A program made the translations under genes and the position numbers. The notes below the pieces were generated by a model. That model was not told where the DNA came from. It ran no database searches and saw nothing but the letters and a program-made list of their open reading frames with translations. From positions 1 to 64,000 of the forward strand of contig VGEP01000003.1 in the NCBI GenBank assembly GCA_016869215.1: DNA of 64,000 nt. Direction: 5' to 3'. This stretch comes from Alphaproteobacteria bacterium. GTDB taxonomy: Bacteria; Pseudomonadota; Alphaproteobacteria; Rhizobiales; Xanthobacteraceae. Positions 36,010-43,934 of this stretch are shown in pieces. Every line of letters begins with the position of its first letter. Position 1 is the first letter of the stretch.

Positions 36010-36480
36010 TCAGTCGTCGCGGTAGATGCGCTCGCGCCGCTCGTGGCGCTCCTGCGCCTCGACCGACAGAGTTGCGATCGGGCGCGCTTCGAGCCGCTTG
36101 ATCGCGATCGGCTCGCCGGTCTCTTCGCAATAGCCGTAGGTGCCGTCGTCGATCCGGTTCAGCGCGGCGTCGATCTTGGCGATCAGCTTGCGCTGCCGGT
36201 CGCGGGCGCGCAGCTCGATGGCACGGTCGGTTTCCGAGGAGGCACGGTCGGCGAGATCGGGGTGGTTCTGGTTTTCGTCCTGGAGGTGCTGGAGGGTTTC
36301 CTTGGCCTCTTTCAGGATGTCTTCGCGCCAATTCATCAACCGGCCGCGGAAATAATCCCGCTGGCGCTCGTTCATGAAGGGCTCTTTGTCGGACGGCCGA
36401 TAGTTCTTGTCTTTGCTCTTGTCCGAGCCATTGGACCCGTTCGGACCGTGTACGCCATTGATCCCATTCTTCTTTTTCAT
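36010..36480 (-). CDS. dksA: RNA polymerase-binding factor DksA, single-cysteine type
   Basis: A 156-residue DksA/TraR protein. The coiled coil (about 45-115) includes NERQRDYFRGRLMNWREDIL, and DDGTYGYCEETGEPI begins the zinc-finger region. Only one of the four usual cysteines is kept, as is normal in alphaproteobacteria. Residues 3-30 are an unusual Asn/Gly/Lys-rich segment (KNGINGVHGPNGSNGSDKSK) ahead of the conserved domain. It modulates the polymerase secondary channel with ppGpp. Its place between flgFGAH and fliX matches Caulobacter. Confidence 0.95.
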   Translation of the reverse strand: MKKKNGINGVHGPNGSNGSDKSKDKNYRPSDKEPFMNERQRDYFRGRLMNWREDILKEAKETLQHLQDENQNHPDLADRASSETDRAIELRARDRQRKLIAKIDAALNRIDDGTYGYCEETGEPIAIKRLEARPIATLSVEAQERHERRERIYRDD

Positions 36481-36604
36481 GCGACCCCACCGTACTGCCG
36501 CGAGCCTCCCTGCTCGCGGGGCGAGCTTATAGTGGCCGCGCCCGCCCTCGACAAGCACGTAATCAAGGCGTCGGGTTTTGGGGCAGGAACGCCGGGTTTT
36601 GGGG

Positions 36605-37027
36605 TCAGGACACGCCGTTTCGGGGCGTGAGCTTGGCGATTTCGACTTCCAGGCGCAGCTCGATCTCGCCCAGAACGGCGTCGAGCCCGGTATCGCCGGT
36701 CGGGTCCCGGAGTTCGGCTGTCGCGGCCTTCAGGCGGTGCAGGGTGGTGGTCCCGATCGTTCCGGCCAGGACTCCGACCTTCAATTCGTCGAGCGCGTCG
36801 AGCGCGATGCGGCCCCGCTTCACCGCCCGCCGCCGGCGCTCGCCCGGATCGTCCTGACCCTGCAGCGCCAACAGCGCATCGATTCCGCCTATGGTGCGCA
36901 GCGAAGCCGCCGCCGCCGTCTGCCGCGGCGCGTCGTCTTCCGGCACTGAAAATGCGCCACCGGGCGCGCGGCGCGGCTGCGAGACATTGGCCACCCTGGC
37001 GGGTGCGTTGGTGCCGAGAATGCGCAT
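36605..37027 (-). CDS. fliX: Flagellar assembly regulator FliX
   Basis: A 140-residue protein starting MRILGTNAPARVANVSQPRR, with the conserved LRTIGGIDALLALQGQDDPG and ALDALDELKVGVLAGTIG. FliX is restricted to alphaproteobacteria; in Caulobacter it couples class II assembly to FlbD/sigma-54 activity. The start at 37027 is the family N-terminus; the open frame extends upstream to 37183. It is divergent from flgI. Confidence 0.95.
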   Translation of the reverse strand: MRILGTNAPARVANVSQPRRAPGGAFSVPEDDAPRQTAAAASLRTIGGIDALLALQGQDDPGERRRRAVKRGRIALDALDELKVGVLAGTIGTTTLHRLKAATAELRDPTGDTGLDAVLGEIELRLEVEIAKLTPRNGVS

Positions 37028-37092
37028 CGCGAAGGCCTTGGGTGCCGGACGGCCAATCCATCCCGGATTACCGCAAAGGGTGTGCCGGTTTG

Positions 37093-37107
37093 TTAATCCC
37101 CGGTAAA
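37093..37107 (-). promoter_or_regulatory. Near-consensus CtrA-type box upstream of fliX
   Basis: TTAA-TCCCCGG-TAAA has one full and one near half-site with the correct 7-base spacing. It lies 65 bases before fliX, the same distance as the perfect box before flgB. Confidence 0.5.
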
Positions 37108-37221
37108 CGGGCGGCAAATTTTGCCTCCCGCCCGGCAGCCCGCGCCGGTCCGCAGCCCAGCGCCGCTGGTGGCTGCAAAGCATTCCATCGACAAATCAAA
37201 CACTTCCGAATTGGCCGCCGA

Positions 37222-37237
37222 TGGCACGGGGTTCGCA
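37222..37237 (+). promoter_or_regulatory. Sigma-54 (-24/-12) promoter of flgI-cheL-flbY
   Basis: TGGCACGGGGTTCGCA matches TGGCACG-N4-TTGCA at all but one position, with correct GG/GC spacing, and ends 37 bases before the flgI ATG. It argues that translation starts at 37275 rather than at the upstream in-frame codon at 37221, which overlaps the site. Confidence 0.85.
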
Positions 37238-37274
37238 AGGCTCATGCCGGTCCGACCTCATCGGGGAGCTTTGG

Positions 37275-38423
37275 ATGACGAGGACGCCAAAGATCTGGTT
37301 CGCCGCAGCTGGCGTCGCGGCGCTGATGCTGATTTGCCATGCCGCGCCCGCCGCAGCCGATGGGCCGTTTCGCTCGTCGTCAACGTCGCGCATCAAGGAT
37401 CTCGCCAGCGTCGAGGGCGTGCGCCAAAATCAATTGATCGGTTACGGCTTGGTGGTCGGTCTCAACGGCACCGGCGACACGCTCAACAACATTCCGTTCA
37501 CCCGGCAGTCGCTGCAAGCGATGCTCGAGCGGCTCGGCGTCAACGTCCGCGGCCAGACGCTGCGCACCGGCAACGTCGCCGCCGTCATGGTGACGGGAAA
37601 CCTGCCCGCCTTCGCGACCCAAGGCACGCGCATCGATATCACCGTCTCGGCGCTCGGCGATTCCAAGAGCCTGCAAGGCGGCACGCTGCTGGTCACGCCG
37701 CTGCTCGGCGCCGACGGCAACGTCTACGCCGTGGCGCAGGGCTCGCTCGCGATCTCCGGTTTCCAGGCCGACGGCGAAGCCGCCAAGATCGTGCGCGGCG
37801 TTCCGACGGTCGGCCGCATCGTCAACGGCGCGATCATCGAACGCGAGATCGACTTCGCGCTCAACCGCCTCAACCAGGTGCGGCTGGCGCTGCGCAACGC
37901 CGACTTCACCACCGCCAAGCGCGTTGCCGCCGCGATCAACGACTTCATCGGCACCAACACCGCCGAACCGCTGGATTCCTCCACGGTGCAGGTCAATGTA
38001 CCCAAGCAGTTCACCGGCAATGTCGTCTCGCTGCTGACCGAAATCGAGCAGCTGCAGATCGAGCCCGATCTCACCGCGCGCATCGTCATCGACGAGCGCT
38101 CCGGCATCATCGTGATGGGCCGCGATGTGCGCGTGTCGACGGTCGCGGTGGCGCAAGGCAACCTGACCGTCACGATCACCGAGACGCCGCAGGTGAGCCA
38201 GCCAAACGCATTCTCGCGCGGCGGCACCACCGTCACTGTGCCGCGCACGCGGGTCGGCGTTCAGGAGGACGGCAAGAAATTCGGGATCGTGCGCGAAGGC
38301 GTGTCGCTGCAGCAGCTCGTCGACGGGCTGAACGCACTCGGCATCGGTCCGCGCGACCTGATCTCGATCCTCCAGGCGATCAAGGCGTCCGGAGCGATCC
38401 AGGCCGACATCGAGGTGATGTGA
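37275..38423 (+). CDS. flgI: Flagellar P-ring protein FlgI
   Basis: A 382-residue periplasmic protein with a signal peptide (ending APAAADG). Core motifs are RIKDLASVEGVRQNQLIGYG, GLNGTGDTLNNIPFTRQSLQ and the C-terminal GIGPRDLISILQAIKASGAI. The ATG has GGGAG upstream and a sigma-54 element behind that. It polymerises into the P ring around the rod. Its stop overlaps the next start (TGATG). Confidence 0.97.
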   Translation: MTRTPKIWFAAAGVAALMLICHAAPAAADGPFRSSSTSRIKDLASVEGVRQNQLIGYGLVVGLNGTGDTLNNIPFTRQSLQAMLERLGVNVRGQTLRTGNVAAVMVTGNLPAFATQGTRIDITVSALGDSKSLQGGTLLVTPLLGADGNVYAVAQGSLAISGFQADGEAAKIVRGVPTVGRIVNGAIIEREIDFALNRLNQVRLALRNADFTTAKRVAAAINDFIGTNTAEPLDSSTVQVNVPKQFTGNVVSLLTEIEQLQIEPDLTARIVIDERSGIIVMGRDVRVSTVAVAQGNLTVTITETPQVSQPNAFSRGGTTVTVPRTRVGVQEDGKKFGIVREGVSLQQLVDGLNALGIGPRDLISILQAIKASGAIQADIEVM

Positions 38424-38731
38424 TGGCGGCCTCCCTCGTCGCAGGACTCAATCCTGCCGCGGCAGCGCCCATGCTCAACGCGAAGGCAGCGGCCGGCGTT
38501 GCCGGCAAGGCGCGCGCCACCGCCGAGGAATTCGAGACGGTGTTTCTCAACAGCATGCTGCAACAGATGTTCTCCGACGTCGGAACGGGCCCGTTCAGCG
38601 GCGGCCCGGGCGCAGGCATGTGGCGGTCGTTCCTGACCGACGAATACGCCAAGTCGATCGTCAAGTCGGGCGGCATCGGCATCGCCGACCACGTCGAGCG
38701 TTCGCTGCTCGCCCTGCAGGAGCAACCATGA
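38423..38731 (+). CDS. cheL: FlgJ-type rod-binding protein (CheL)
   Basis: A 102-residue protein corresponding to the rod-capping half of FlgJ (TAEEFETVFLNSMLQQMF, FLTDEYAKSIVKSGGIGIAD). It lacks the C-terminal muramidase domain of enterobacterial FlgJ, so another lytic enzyme must open the peptidoglycan. In Caulobacter the same position after flgI is called cheL. It is coupled on both sides (TGATG with flgI, ATGA with the next gene). Confidence 0.9.
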   Translation: MAASLVAGLNPAAAAPMLNAKAAAGVAGKARATAEEFETVFLNSMLQQMFSDVGTGPFSGGPGAGMWRSFLTDEYAKSIVKSGGIGIADHVERSLLALQEQP

Positions 38732-39216
38732 GCGAAGCCGCGACCGTTCCGAACCCGCCTCCCCCGCGTCCGGTGTCGAGTCACGCGGAGGCCGAGTTTC
38801 TGATCAAGCACCTGCTCGACGTGATGGACGCGCTGCTCGGCACGGTCGAGGAGGAAACCCAGCTCGTGCGCGCCGGCAAGCTGAACGACGCCGCCGCCCT
38901 CGAAGCCTCCAAGGCCGATCTGTCGCGGCTCTACATCGCCGACACGCTGCGGGTGCGGGTGAGCCAGGACTACCTCATGAAGACGGTGCCGGACACGCTC
39001 GATCGCCTGCGCAAGCGGCACGAGGAATTCCGCGCCGTCCTGCAGATCAATCTCACGGTGCTCGCGACCGCGCACGCAGTGTCGGAAAGCATCATGCGCG
39101 GGGTGTCTGACGAGATGGCCCGCAAGGCCACGCCGCAGGGCTATGGCGCTACGGGCCGGGCGGCAGCGCCGACCGCGGCGGCCCAGCAGCCGCTCGCGGT
39201 CAGCCGCGCGTTGTAG
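38728..39216 (+). CDS. flbY: FlbY / FlgN-like flagellar chaperone
   Basis: A 162-residue mostly helical protein (FLIKHLLDVMDALLGTVEEE, TLDRLRKRHEEFRAVLQINL), with a disordered Pro-rich start and an Ala/Gln-rich end. The fold pattern and length match FlgN-type chaperones for FlgK/FlgL. The position after flgI-cheL corresponds to flbY in Caulobacter. The start ATG overlaps the cheL stop. The chaperone role is inferred. Confidence 0.75.
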   Translation: MSEAATVPNPPPPRPVSSHAEAEFLIKHLLDVMDALLGTVEEETQLVRAGKLNDAAALEASKADLSRLYIADTLRVRVSQDYLMKTVPDTLDRLRKRHEEFRAVLQINLTVLATAHAVSESIMRGVSDEMARKATPQGYGATGRAAAPTAAAQQPLAVSRAL

Positions 39217-39353
39217 CGGCAATACACTCTAAGGTTGCAGCACGCCGGGAATGTTCACTTGGCGTTAGTACGCAAACGGTAGGGTAGAAGGAGTCACGAC
39301 AGGGACTGTTCGGTTGGGTTTGCGTGCCCGGAAGGGCCGCAGGGAGAACCCGC

Positions 39354-39728
39354 ATGGACAACAGTTTGTCGATCAGGCCCGGCGCCGCGATCCGCGGCCC
39401 CTATGCCTCGCGCGATCCGCTGCCGGTTCGGCAGGTCGCGGAATCCGAACTCGACCCTTCCAAGACCGTCGCCGCTGTCGACCCGGACCGGCGCCGTCAG
39501 CCCGGCAACGGGGGCGGCGACCCCGGCCGGCAAGAAGGGCACCAAAATCCCGACCACCCCAACCTTGATGTGGTCGTCGATCCCGAAACCCAGGACCGCC
39601 TGTTCCGCGAACGCGACGTCCGCACCGCGCCGCAAGAGCATCCGGACCAGGCGATGCTGCGCCAGCGCGCTTACGGCCACAGCCCGTCCGCTGGCGGCCC
39701 CCGGCCCCACGCCGATATCGAAGCCTGA
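39354..39728 (+). CDS. Unrecognised hydrophilic protein upstream of flagellin
   Basis: A 124-residue protein with an AGGGAG ribosome site. It is rich in Pro, Asp, Gln and Gly, has no membrane segment, and appears largely disordered (RRRQPGNGGGDPGRQEGHQN). The stretch LDVVVDPETQDRLFRERDVR faintly resembles the C-terminal part of FlaG, which is often encoded next to flagellin, but the similarity is too weak for a name. Its coding status rests on the ribosome site, the base composition and its position. Confidence 0.55.
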   Translation: MDNSLSIRPGAAIRGPYASRDPLPVRQVAESELDPSKTVAAVDPDRRRQPGNGGGDPGRQEGHQNPDHPNLDVVVDPETQDRLFRERDVRTAPQEHPDQAMLRQRAYGHSPSAGGPRPHADIEA

Positions 39729-39779
39729 ACCGACGCCTTCATTCGCCCATCGGGCCCGGCTCCGGCGCGCCGCTTATGG

Positions 39780-39794
39780 TTAGCGGCCGGTTTA
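39780..39794 (+). promoter_or_regulatory. CtrA-like box upstream of flagellin
   Basis: TTAG-CGGCCGG-TTTA has the same CGGCCGG spacer and TATGGTTA flank as the perfect box at 20828, with one change in each half-site. It lies 188 bases before flagellin, in an intergenic region that lacks an evident sigma-54 site. Confidence 0.45.
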
Positions 39795-39982
39795 TTTTCA
39801 TGGTTACTTGAACGTGAAAGATTTCGCGGGTTGCCGCGAATGCAAATACTTGCCGCCTTAACTCGTTAACCACGTTCTTTTACGTGCCATTACAAGCAGC
39901 CATGCGATGACCACGGCCGATCTCTTGGGGGATCGAGACGTAACCGCCAAGTATTGGCAACACGACCAGAAAGGTTCGTACC

Positions 39983-41497
39983 ATGGCTTCCAATATCACC
40001 CTGTCGGCCAGCGTCCGACAGAACCTGCTGGCTCTGCAGAACACTGCAGACCTGATGAGCGCGACGCAGAACAAGCTCGCGACCGGCAAGAAGGTCAACT
40101 CGGCCCTCGACAATCCGGGCAGCTTCTTCACCTCGCAGGCGCTGTCCAACCGCGCCACCGACCTGAACTCGCTGCTCGACTCGATCGGGCAAGCGCAGCA
40201 GGTGTTGAAGGCCGCCGACACCGGCCTTGGCTCGCTGACCAAGCTGGTCGAATCCGCGAAGTCGATCGCGAAGCAGGCGCAGCAGGCTCCGCAGGCCGGC
40301 TCGACGACCTACAATGCGTTCGCCGTCACCGGCGACCCGACCAACGAAACGCTCGCCAGCCACGACGGCGGCGCCGTCACGATCGCCAACACCACGGCCT
40401 ATTCGTTCGACATCAACATCAACGGCCTGGGCGCCCGCACCATCAACTACACCTCGGACGCCGACGCGACCGAAGCCGAAATCGTGGCCGGCCTGCAGGC
40501 CGACCTCGCCACCGAACTCGCCGCCGCGGTCGGCGGTTCGAGCTTCACCGGCCGTGTCACGATCGCCACGGGCGCCGGCGGCGACGACCTCGTGGTCAGC
40601 GCAGTCGATGCGGACATCGACTTCGTGATCGCCAACGCCACCGCCAACACCGGCCTCACCAACAACACCTACAACTCCACGAGCCTGCTCGACAACATCG
40701 GCTCGTCGGGTCAGACCCTGTCGGTGCAGGTCAACGGCGGCGCCAACCAGATCCTCACCTTCGGCACCGGCGCGGGCCAGATCTCCACGCTCGCCGAGTT
40801 GAACACCGCGATCGGCGGCATCGCCGGCGTTACGGGCTCTGCCAACAACGCCGCGTTCACGCTGAACGTCGCCTCCACGACCAGCGCCCAGAACAGCCTC
40901 GTTCTGGCCGCCTCCAACGCCAACCTGGCCACCGCGCTCGGGATCGCGCAGAACAGCACGACGCAGGGCACGGTCACGATCGGCGCGCCGAACGCGACCC
41001 GCACCAGCTTGGAGCAGGACTACAACAACGTCATGTCGCAACTCGATGCACTGGTGAGGGACTCGTCCTACAACGGCATCAACCTGCTGAACGGCGACGA
41101 CTTCAAGGTGCTGTTCAACGAGACCGGCACCAGCTTTCTGACCATCCCCGGGGTGACGTTCGATGCGACCGGTCTTGGCCTCAACGCAATCGGCGTCGGC
41201 CACTTCCAGGCCGACGGCAACATCGAGACCGAAATCGGCAAGCTCGACACCGCGCTCAGCTCGCTTCGCAACCAGGCGTCCAAGTTCGGCTCGACGCTGA
41301 CCACCGTCCAAATCCGCCAGGACTTCACCAAGAACCTGATCAACACCCTGGAAACCGGCGCCGACAACCTCGTACTGGCCGACACCAACGCCGAAGGCGC
41401 GAACCTTCTGGCCCTGCAGACCCGCCAGCAGCTCTCGACCACGGCGCTGTCGCTGTCCGCCCAAGCCGACCAGGCGGTGCTGAGGCTGTTCGGATAG
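39983..41497 (+). CDS. Flagellin
   Basis: A 504-residue filament subunit. The N-terminal D0/D1 helices (SVRQNLLALQNTADLMSATQ, then LATGKKVNSALDNPGSFFTS) and the C-terminal helices (DNLVLADTNAEGANLLALQT, ALSLSAQADQAVLRLFG) are conserved. Residues about 110-330 form a Thr/Ala/Asn-rich surface domain. No signal peptide is present, as expected for type III export. A hairpin terminator follows immediately. FlbT and FlaF, both flagellin regulators, are encoded next. Confidence 0.96.
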   Translation: MASNITLSASVRQNLLALQNTADLMSATQNKLATGKKVNSALDNPGSFFTSQALSNRATDLNSLLDSIGQAQQVLKAADTGLGSLTKLVESAKSIAKQAQQAPQAGSTTYNAFAVTGDPTNETLASHDGGAVTIANTTAYSFDININGLGARTINYTSDADATEAEIVAGLQADLATELAAAVGGSSFTGRVTIATGAGGDDLVVSAVDADIDFVIANATANTGLTNNTYNSTSLLDNIGSSGQTLSVQVNGGANQILTFGTGAGQISTLAELNTAIGGIAGVTGSANNAAFTLNVASTTSAQNSLVLAASNANLATALGIAQNSTTQGTVTIGAPNATRTSLEQDYNNVMSQLDALVRDSSYNGINLLNGDDFKVLFNETGTSFLTIPGVTFDATGLGLNAIGVGHFQADGNIETEIGKLDTALSSLRNQASKFGSTLTTVQIRQDFTKNLINTLETGADNLVLADTNAEGANLLALQTRQQLSTTALSLSAQADQAVLRLFG

Positions 41498-41520
41498 GCC
41501 GCCATCCGGCGGACGAACCG

Positions 41521-41551
41521 GGGCGGGGCCAAAACCCCGCCCTTATTTTTT
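41521..41551 (+). terminator. Intrinsic terminator after flagellin
   Basis: A perfect 8-bp stem (GGGCGGGG/CCCCGCCC) with loop CCAAAA and the T-tract TTATTTTTT, starting 23 bases after the flagellin stop. It makes flagellin monocistronic and separates it from flbT. Confidence 0.93.
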
Positions 41552-41602
41552 GTCTATGGGTTAGACCGGATTGCCGGGCGATTCGCGGACGAGGGACGGG
41601 CC

Positions 41603-42043
41603 ATGCCCCTGAAGGTCGAATTGAAGCCGAACGAGCGGATCATCATCGGCGAAAGCCTGCTGATCAACGGCGACCAGCGGACCCGGTTCACGATCAAAGG
41701 GACCGCGCCGATCCTGCGGGAAAAGGACATCCTGCTCCCCGAACAGGCCGATACCCCGGCCAGGCGCGTCTATCTGGCGGTCCAGCTGATGTACACGTCC
41801 CGGGATCCGGGGGAGCATCACGACGTCTATTTTTCCCTGGTCCGGGACATCGTCCAGGCCGCCCCCAGCATGTGGCCCTACATCGAGGCGATCAATAATC
41901 AAATCTTAACGGGCAATCTCTATAAGGCCTTGAAAGAAGGCCGAAAATTGATCGGGTACGAGTCGGAGTTGATCAACGATGCAAAGCGCGGCGCAGGCGT
42001 ACGGAAGCGTGGCAAAGCAATCATCCAGCCCGCGCGAGCTTGA
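41603..42043 (+). CDS. flbT: Flagellin mRNA regulator FlbT
   Basis: A 146-residue protein starting MPLKVELKPNERIIIGESLL, with TRFTIKGTAPILREKDILLP and LTGNLYKALKEGRKLIGYE, which is FlbT throughout. In Caulobacter FlbT binds the flagellin mRNA leader and limits its translation and stability until hooks are complete. The 3' end overlaps flaF by 65 bases in another frame. Confidence 0.95.
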   Translation: MPLKVELKPNERIIIGESLLINGDQRTRFTIKGTAPILREKDILLPEQADTPARRVYLAVQLMYTSRDPGEHHDVYFSLVRDIVQAAPSMWPYIEAINNQILTGNLYKALKEGRKLIGYESELINDAKRGAGVRKRGKAIIQPARA

Positions 42044-42344
42044 AGCCAATCTTCTGTTGCAGGCTGCCTCCCGGCTGCAGTCCATAAAGGACGGCTGGGA
42101 CGCCAAGAAGTCCCAGCTCGAAGCTGCGCTCCTCTACAACCGCAAGCTCTGGTCGGTGTTTCTCAGCACCGCGACCAGCGGCAACAACCCGCTGCCGCCG
42201 GAAATCAGGCAGAACATCGCCAACATTGGCATCTTCGTGATGAATCACAAGCTGGAGACGAGCTTCGATCCGAAGCCTGAGAAGCTTGCCCCGCTGATCC
42301 AGATCAACCGCGAACTCGCCGCGGGCCTTCTCGGCCGCGCCTGA
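41979..42344 (+). CDS. flaF: Flagellin biosynthesis regulator FlaF
   Basis: A 121-residue helical protein: AAQAYGSVAKQSSSPRELEA, LWSVFLSTATSGNNPLPPEI and ANIGIFVMNHKLETSF are FlaF landmarks. FlaF acts with FlbT and promotes flagellin translation or secretion. The 65-base overlap with flbT is unusually long and suggests strict co-expression. Confidence 0.95.
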   Translation: MQSAAQAYGSVAKQSSSPRELEANLLLQAASRLQSIKDGWDAKKSQLEAALLYNRKLWSVFLSTATSGNNPLPPEIRQNIANIGIFVMNHKLETSFDPKPEKLAPLIQINRELAAGLLGRA

Positions 42345-42369
42345 GACCCGGACGGCTGTCCGAATTGAA

Positions 42370-42396
42370 ACGCCCCGCGGCTTGGCCGCGGGGCGT
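42370..42396. terminator. Bidirectional terminator between flaF and flgL
   Basis: A perfect 12-bp stem (ACGCCCCGCGGC/GCCGCGGGGCGT) with a 3-base loop lies between convergent flaF and flgL. The left flank reads TTTCAATT on the minus strand; the right flank is CTTGCTT on the plus strand. Confidence 0.85.
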
Positions 42397-42423
42397 CTTG
42401 CTTGGCGGCCGGGCACCGCGCGA

Positions 42424-43927
42424 TCAGATGTAATTCAGGAGCGTCGTACGCAGCAGCAGCGCCGTGGTCTGCAAGGTGGCCTGCAGGCTCGTCTGCAGGG
42501 CCAGGATCTTGGCCGCGACCTCTTCGGTCGGGATGCCCTCGACACTTTGCAGGAGGCTGTCCAATGCGCTCCCGGTCTGCCGGTGCCGGTCGGCGGAGGA
42601 TTTCAGCGCAACCTGCGCGCCGGCGATCTCGCCTTGAATGGCGGTGATCTGCTGTTCGCCGGGGGGGGCCGATCAAGGCCGCACCGACGCGCTCCTGCAG
42701 CGCGCTAAAGCGCCCCGCGTCGTTCGGATTGAGCTCCGAATAGGTCGCCGCCGCGAACACCGCCAGATTTTGAACGGTGCGGCGCAGCGCCTGCTCGTTG
42801 GCGCGCGCACCGTAAGAAACGGATAACGAATGATCGGCGCGCGCGACGGCGGTCGCGCGCGGATCGCCGACGCTATCGTCGCCCAGATACCAGCCCACGG
42901 TGTTGGCGTCGGTTCCGTCCACCAGCGCCGTCGCGCTCTCAAACGGGGGGCCCGCGACCCGCTGCGGCGGGTTGGCGGCGTCGGTGTTGAAGAAGTCATT
43001 ACCTGCCGCCACCGCCGAAGCCGCCGCAAGCTTGGTCGCCGCGAGCCTCGTCAGCCCCTGGTTAAGGGCGGCGCTGAAGTTCGTCGCCGTCGCATCGGCG
43101 TCTGCTCCGATGGTGAACTGTCCCGGCTGCGGCGGCGAGGAGGCCGTGGCGGTCAAGGTCAGGTCGGCGCTGGTGCCGTCCGGCAGATCGAAAGTGATAT
43201 TCAGCGTTTGGCCTTCGCTGGGCAGCGGAGGGGAGAATTCAACGCTGAAGGTCGCGGGCGAGCCGGCCGGTCCGGTGACCGTCGCGCCGGTCAAATTCGA
43301 CGTCACCCCGGAAATCTTGAAGCCGAACGGCGAAACCGCGTCCTCGGTCAGCGACACTTCGTCCGTGTCAGGCGCACCAATCGTGAGCCGCCCGAGGCCG
43401 CTTGCACCAAGATCAGCGAGCCGCCGCTCGGCCGTGACCTGAATGAGACCGGCGCGACCGCCTTCGCCGTTGAGAATATGGTCGACGGTTTCCGCCGCCG
43501 GCCGATCGACGGCGCGGCCCGAAAAGATGTAACGCCCGTCGGCCGCCGTGTTGAGCAGCGTCAGCGCCTGATCGAGCTGCGACCGTGCTTCAAGCTGCGA
43601 CTGCGTCTGGGAGCTGCCCTGCAAGTCGAAATTGGACTGCACGACGGTGTTCTTGCCGGCGCGCGTCACCGAGTCGTACTGCGCCAGCGACGCCTGCATC
43701 AGGCTCAACCGCACGCCGACCTGCGTGATGGTCTGCTGATAGCCGTCGATTGCCGACAGTTGCGAGCGCAGGCCCACTGTCAGGCCGCGGCCGAGACCGA
43801 GACCTGCGTAGGAAATGCTTTTCTTGCCGGTGCCGAACTGGCGCTGCAGATCGTCGATCGTGCCGCGCATATCGACCGCGGACTGAATCGCGACAGACAT
43901 GGTCATGCCGATTCCGCTGACGCTCAT
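42424..43927 (-). CDS. flgL: Hook-filament junction protein FlgL, frameshifted in this sequence
   Basis: The reading frame from 43927 gives a normal FlgL N-terminus and middle (IQSAVDMRGTIDDLQRQFGT, LTLLNTAADGRYIFSGRAVD) up to Pro422. There an 8-base C tract on the coding strand (42668-42661) throws it out of frame. Removing one C restores GEQQITAIQGEIAG followed by ILALQTSLQATLQTTALLLR and the stop at 42424, a proper C-terminal D0 helix and about 500 residues in total. As written, the frame instead runs to 42245 (560 residues), antisense to flaF, with a non-flagellar tail. FlgL joins FlgK to the filament and needs both termini. The cause may be a sequencing error, slippage-based phase variation, or a lesion. 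Confidence 0.85.
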
Positions 43928-43934
43928 GGCGACC

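Noticed and set aside
37072-37087. Minus-strand sigma-54-like sequence (CGGCACACCCTTTGCG) before fliX
   Set aside because: The GG/GC spacing fits, but several consensus positions differ, and a near-consensus CtrA box lies at the same place with the spacing seen before flgB. I kept the CtrA site only.
39252-39268. TTGGCGTTAGTACGCAA as a sigma-54 promoter for the gene at 39354
   Set aside because: The GG and GC are nine rather than ten bases apart, and this spacing is strict.
42245-42423. Tail of the uncorrected flgL frame running antisense into flaF
   Set aside because: It has no flagellar similarity and exists only because of the homopolymer frameshift. The correct stop is at 42424.
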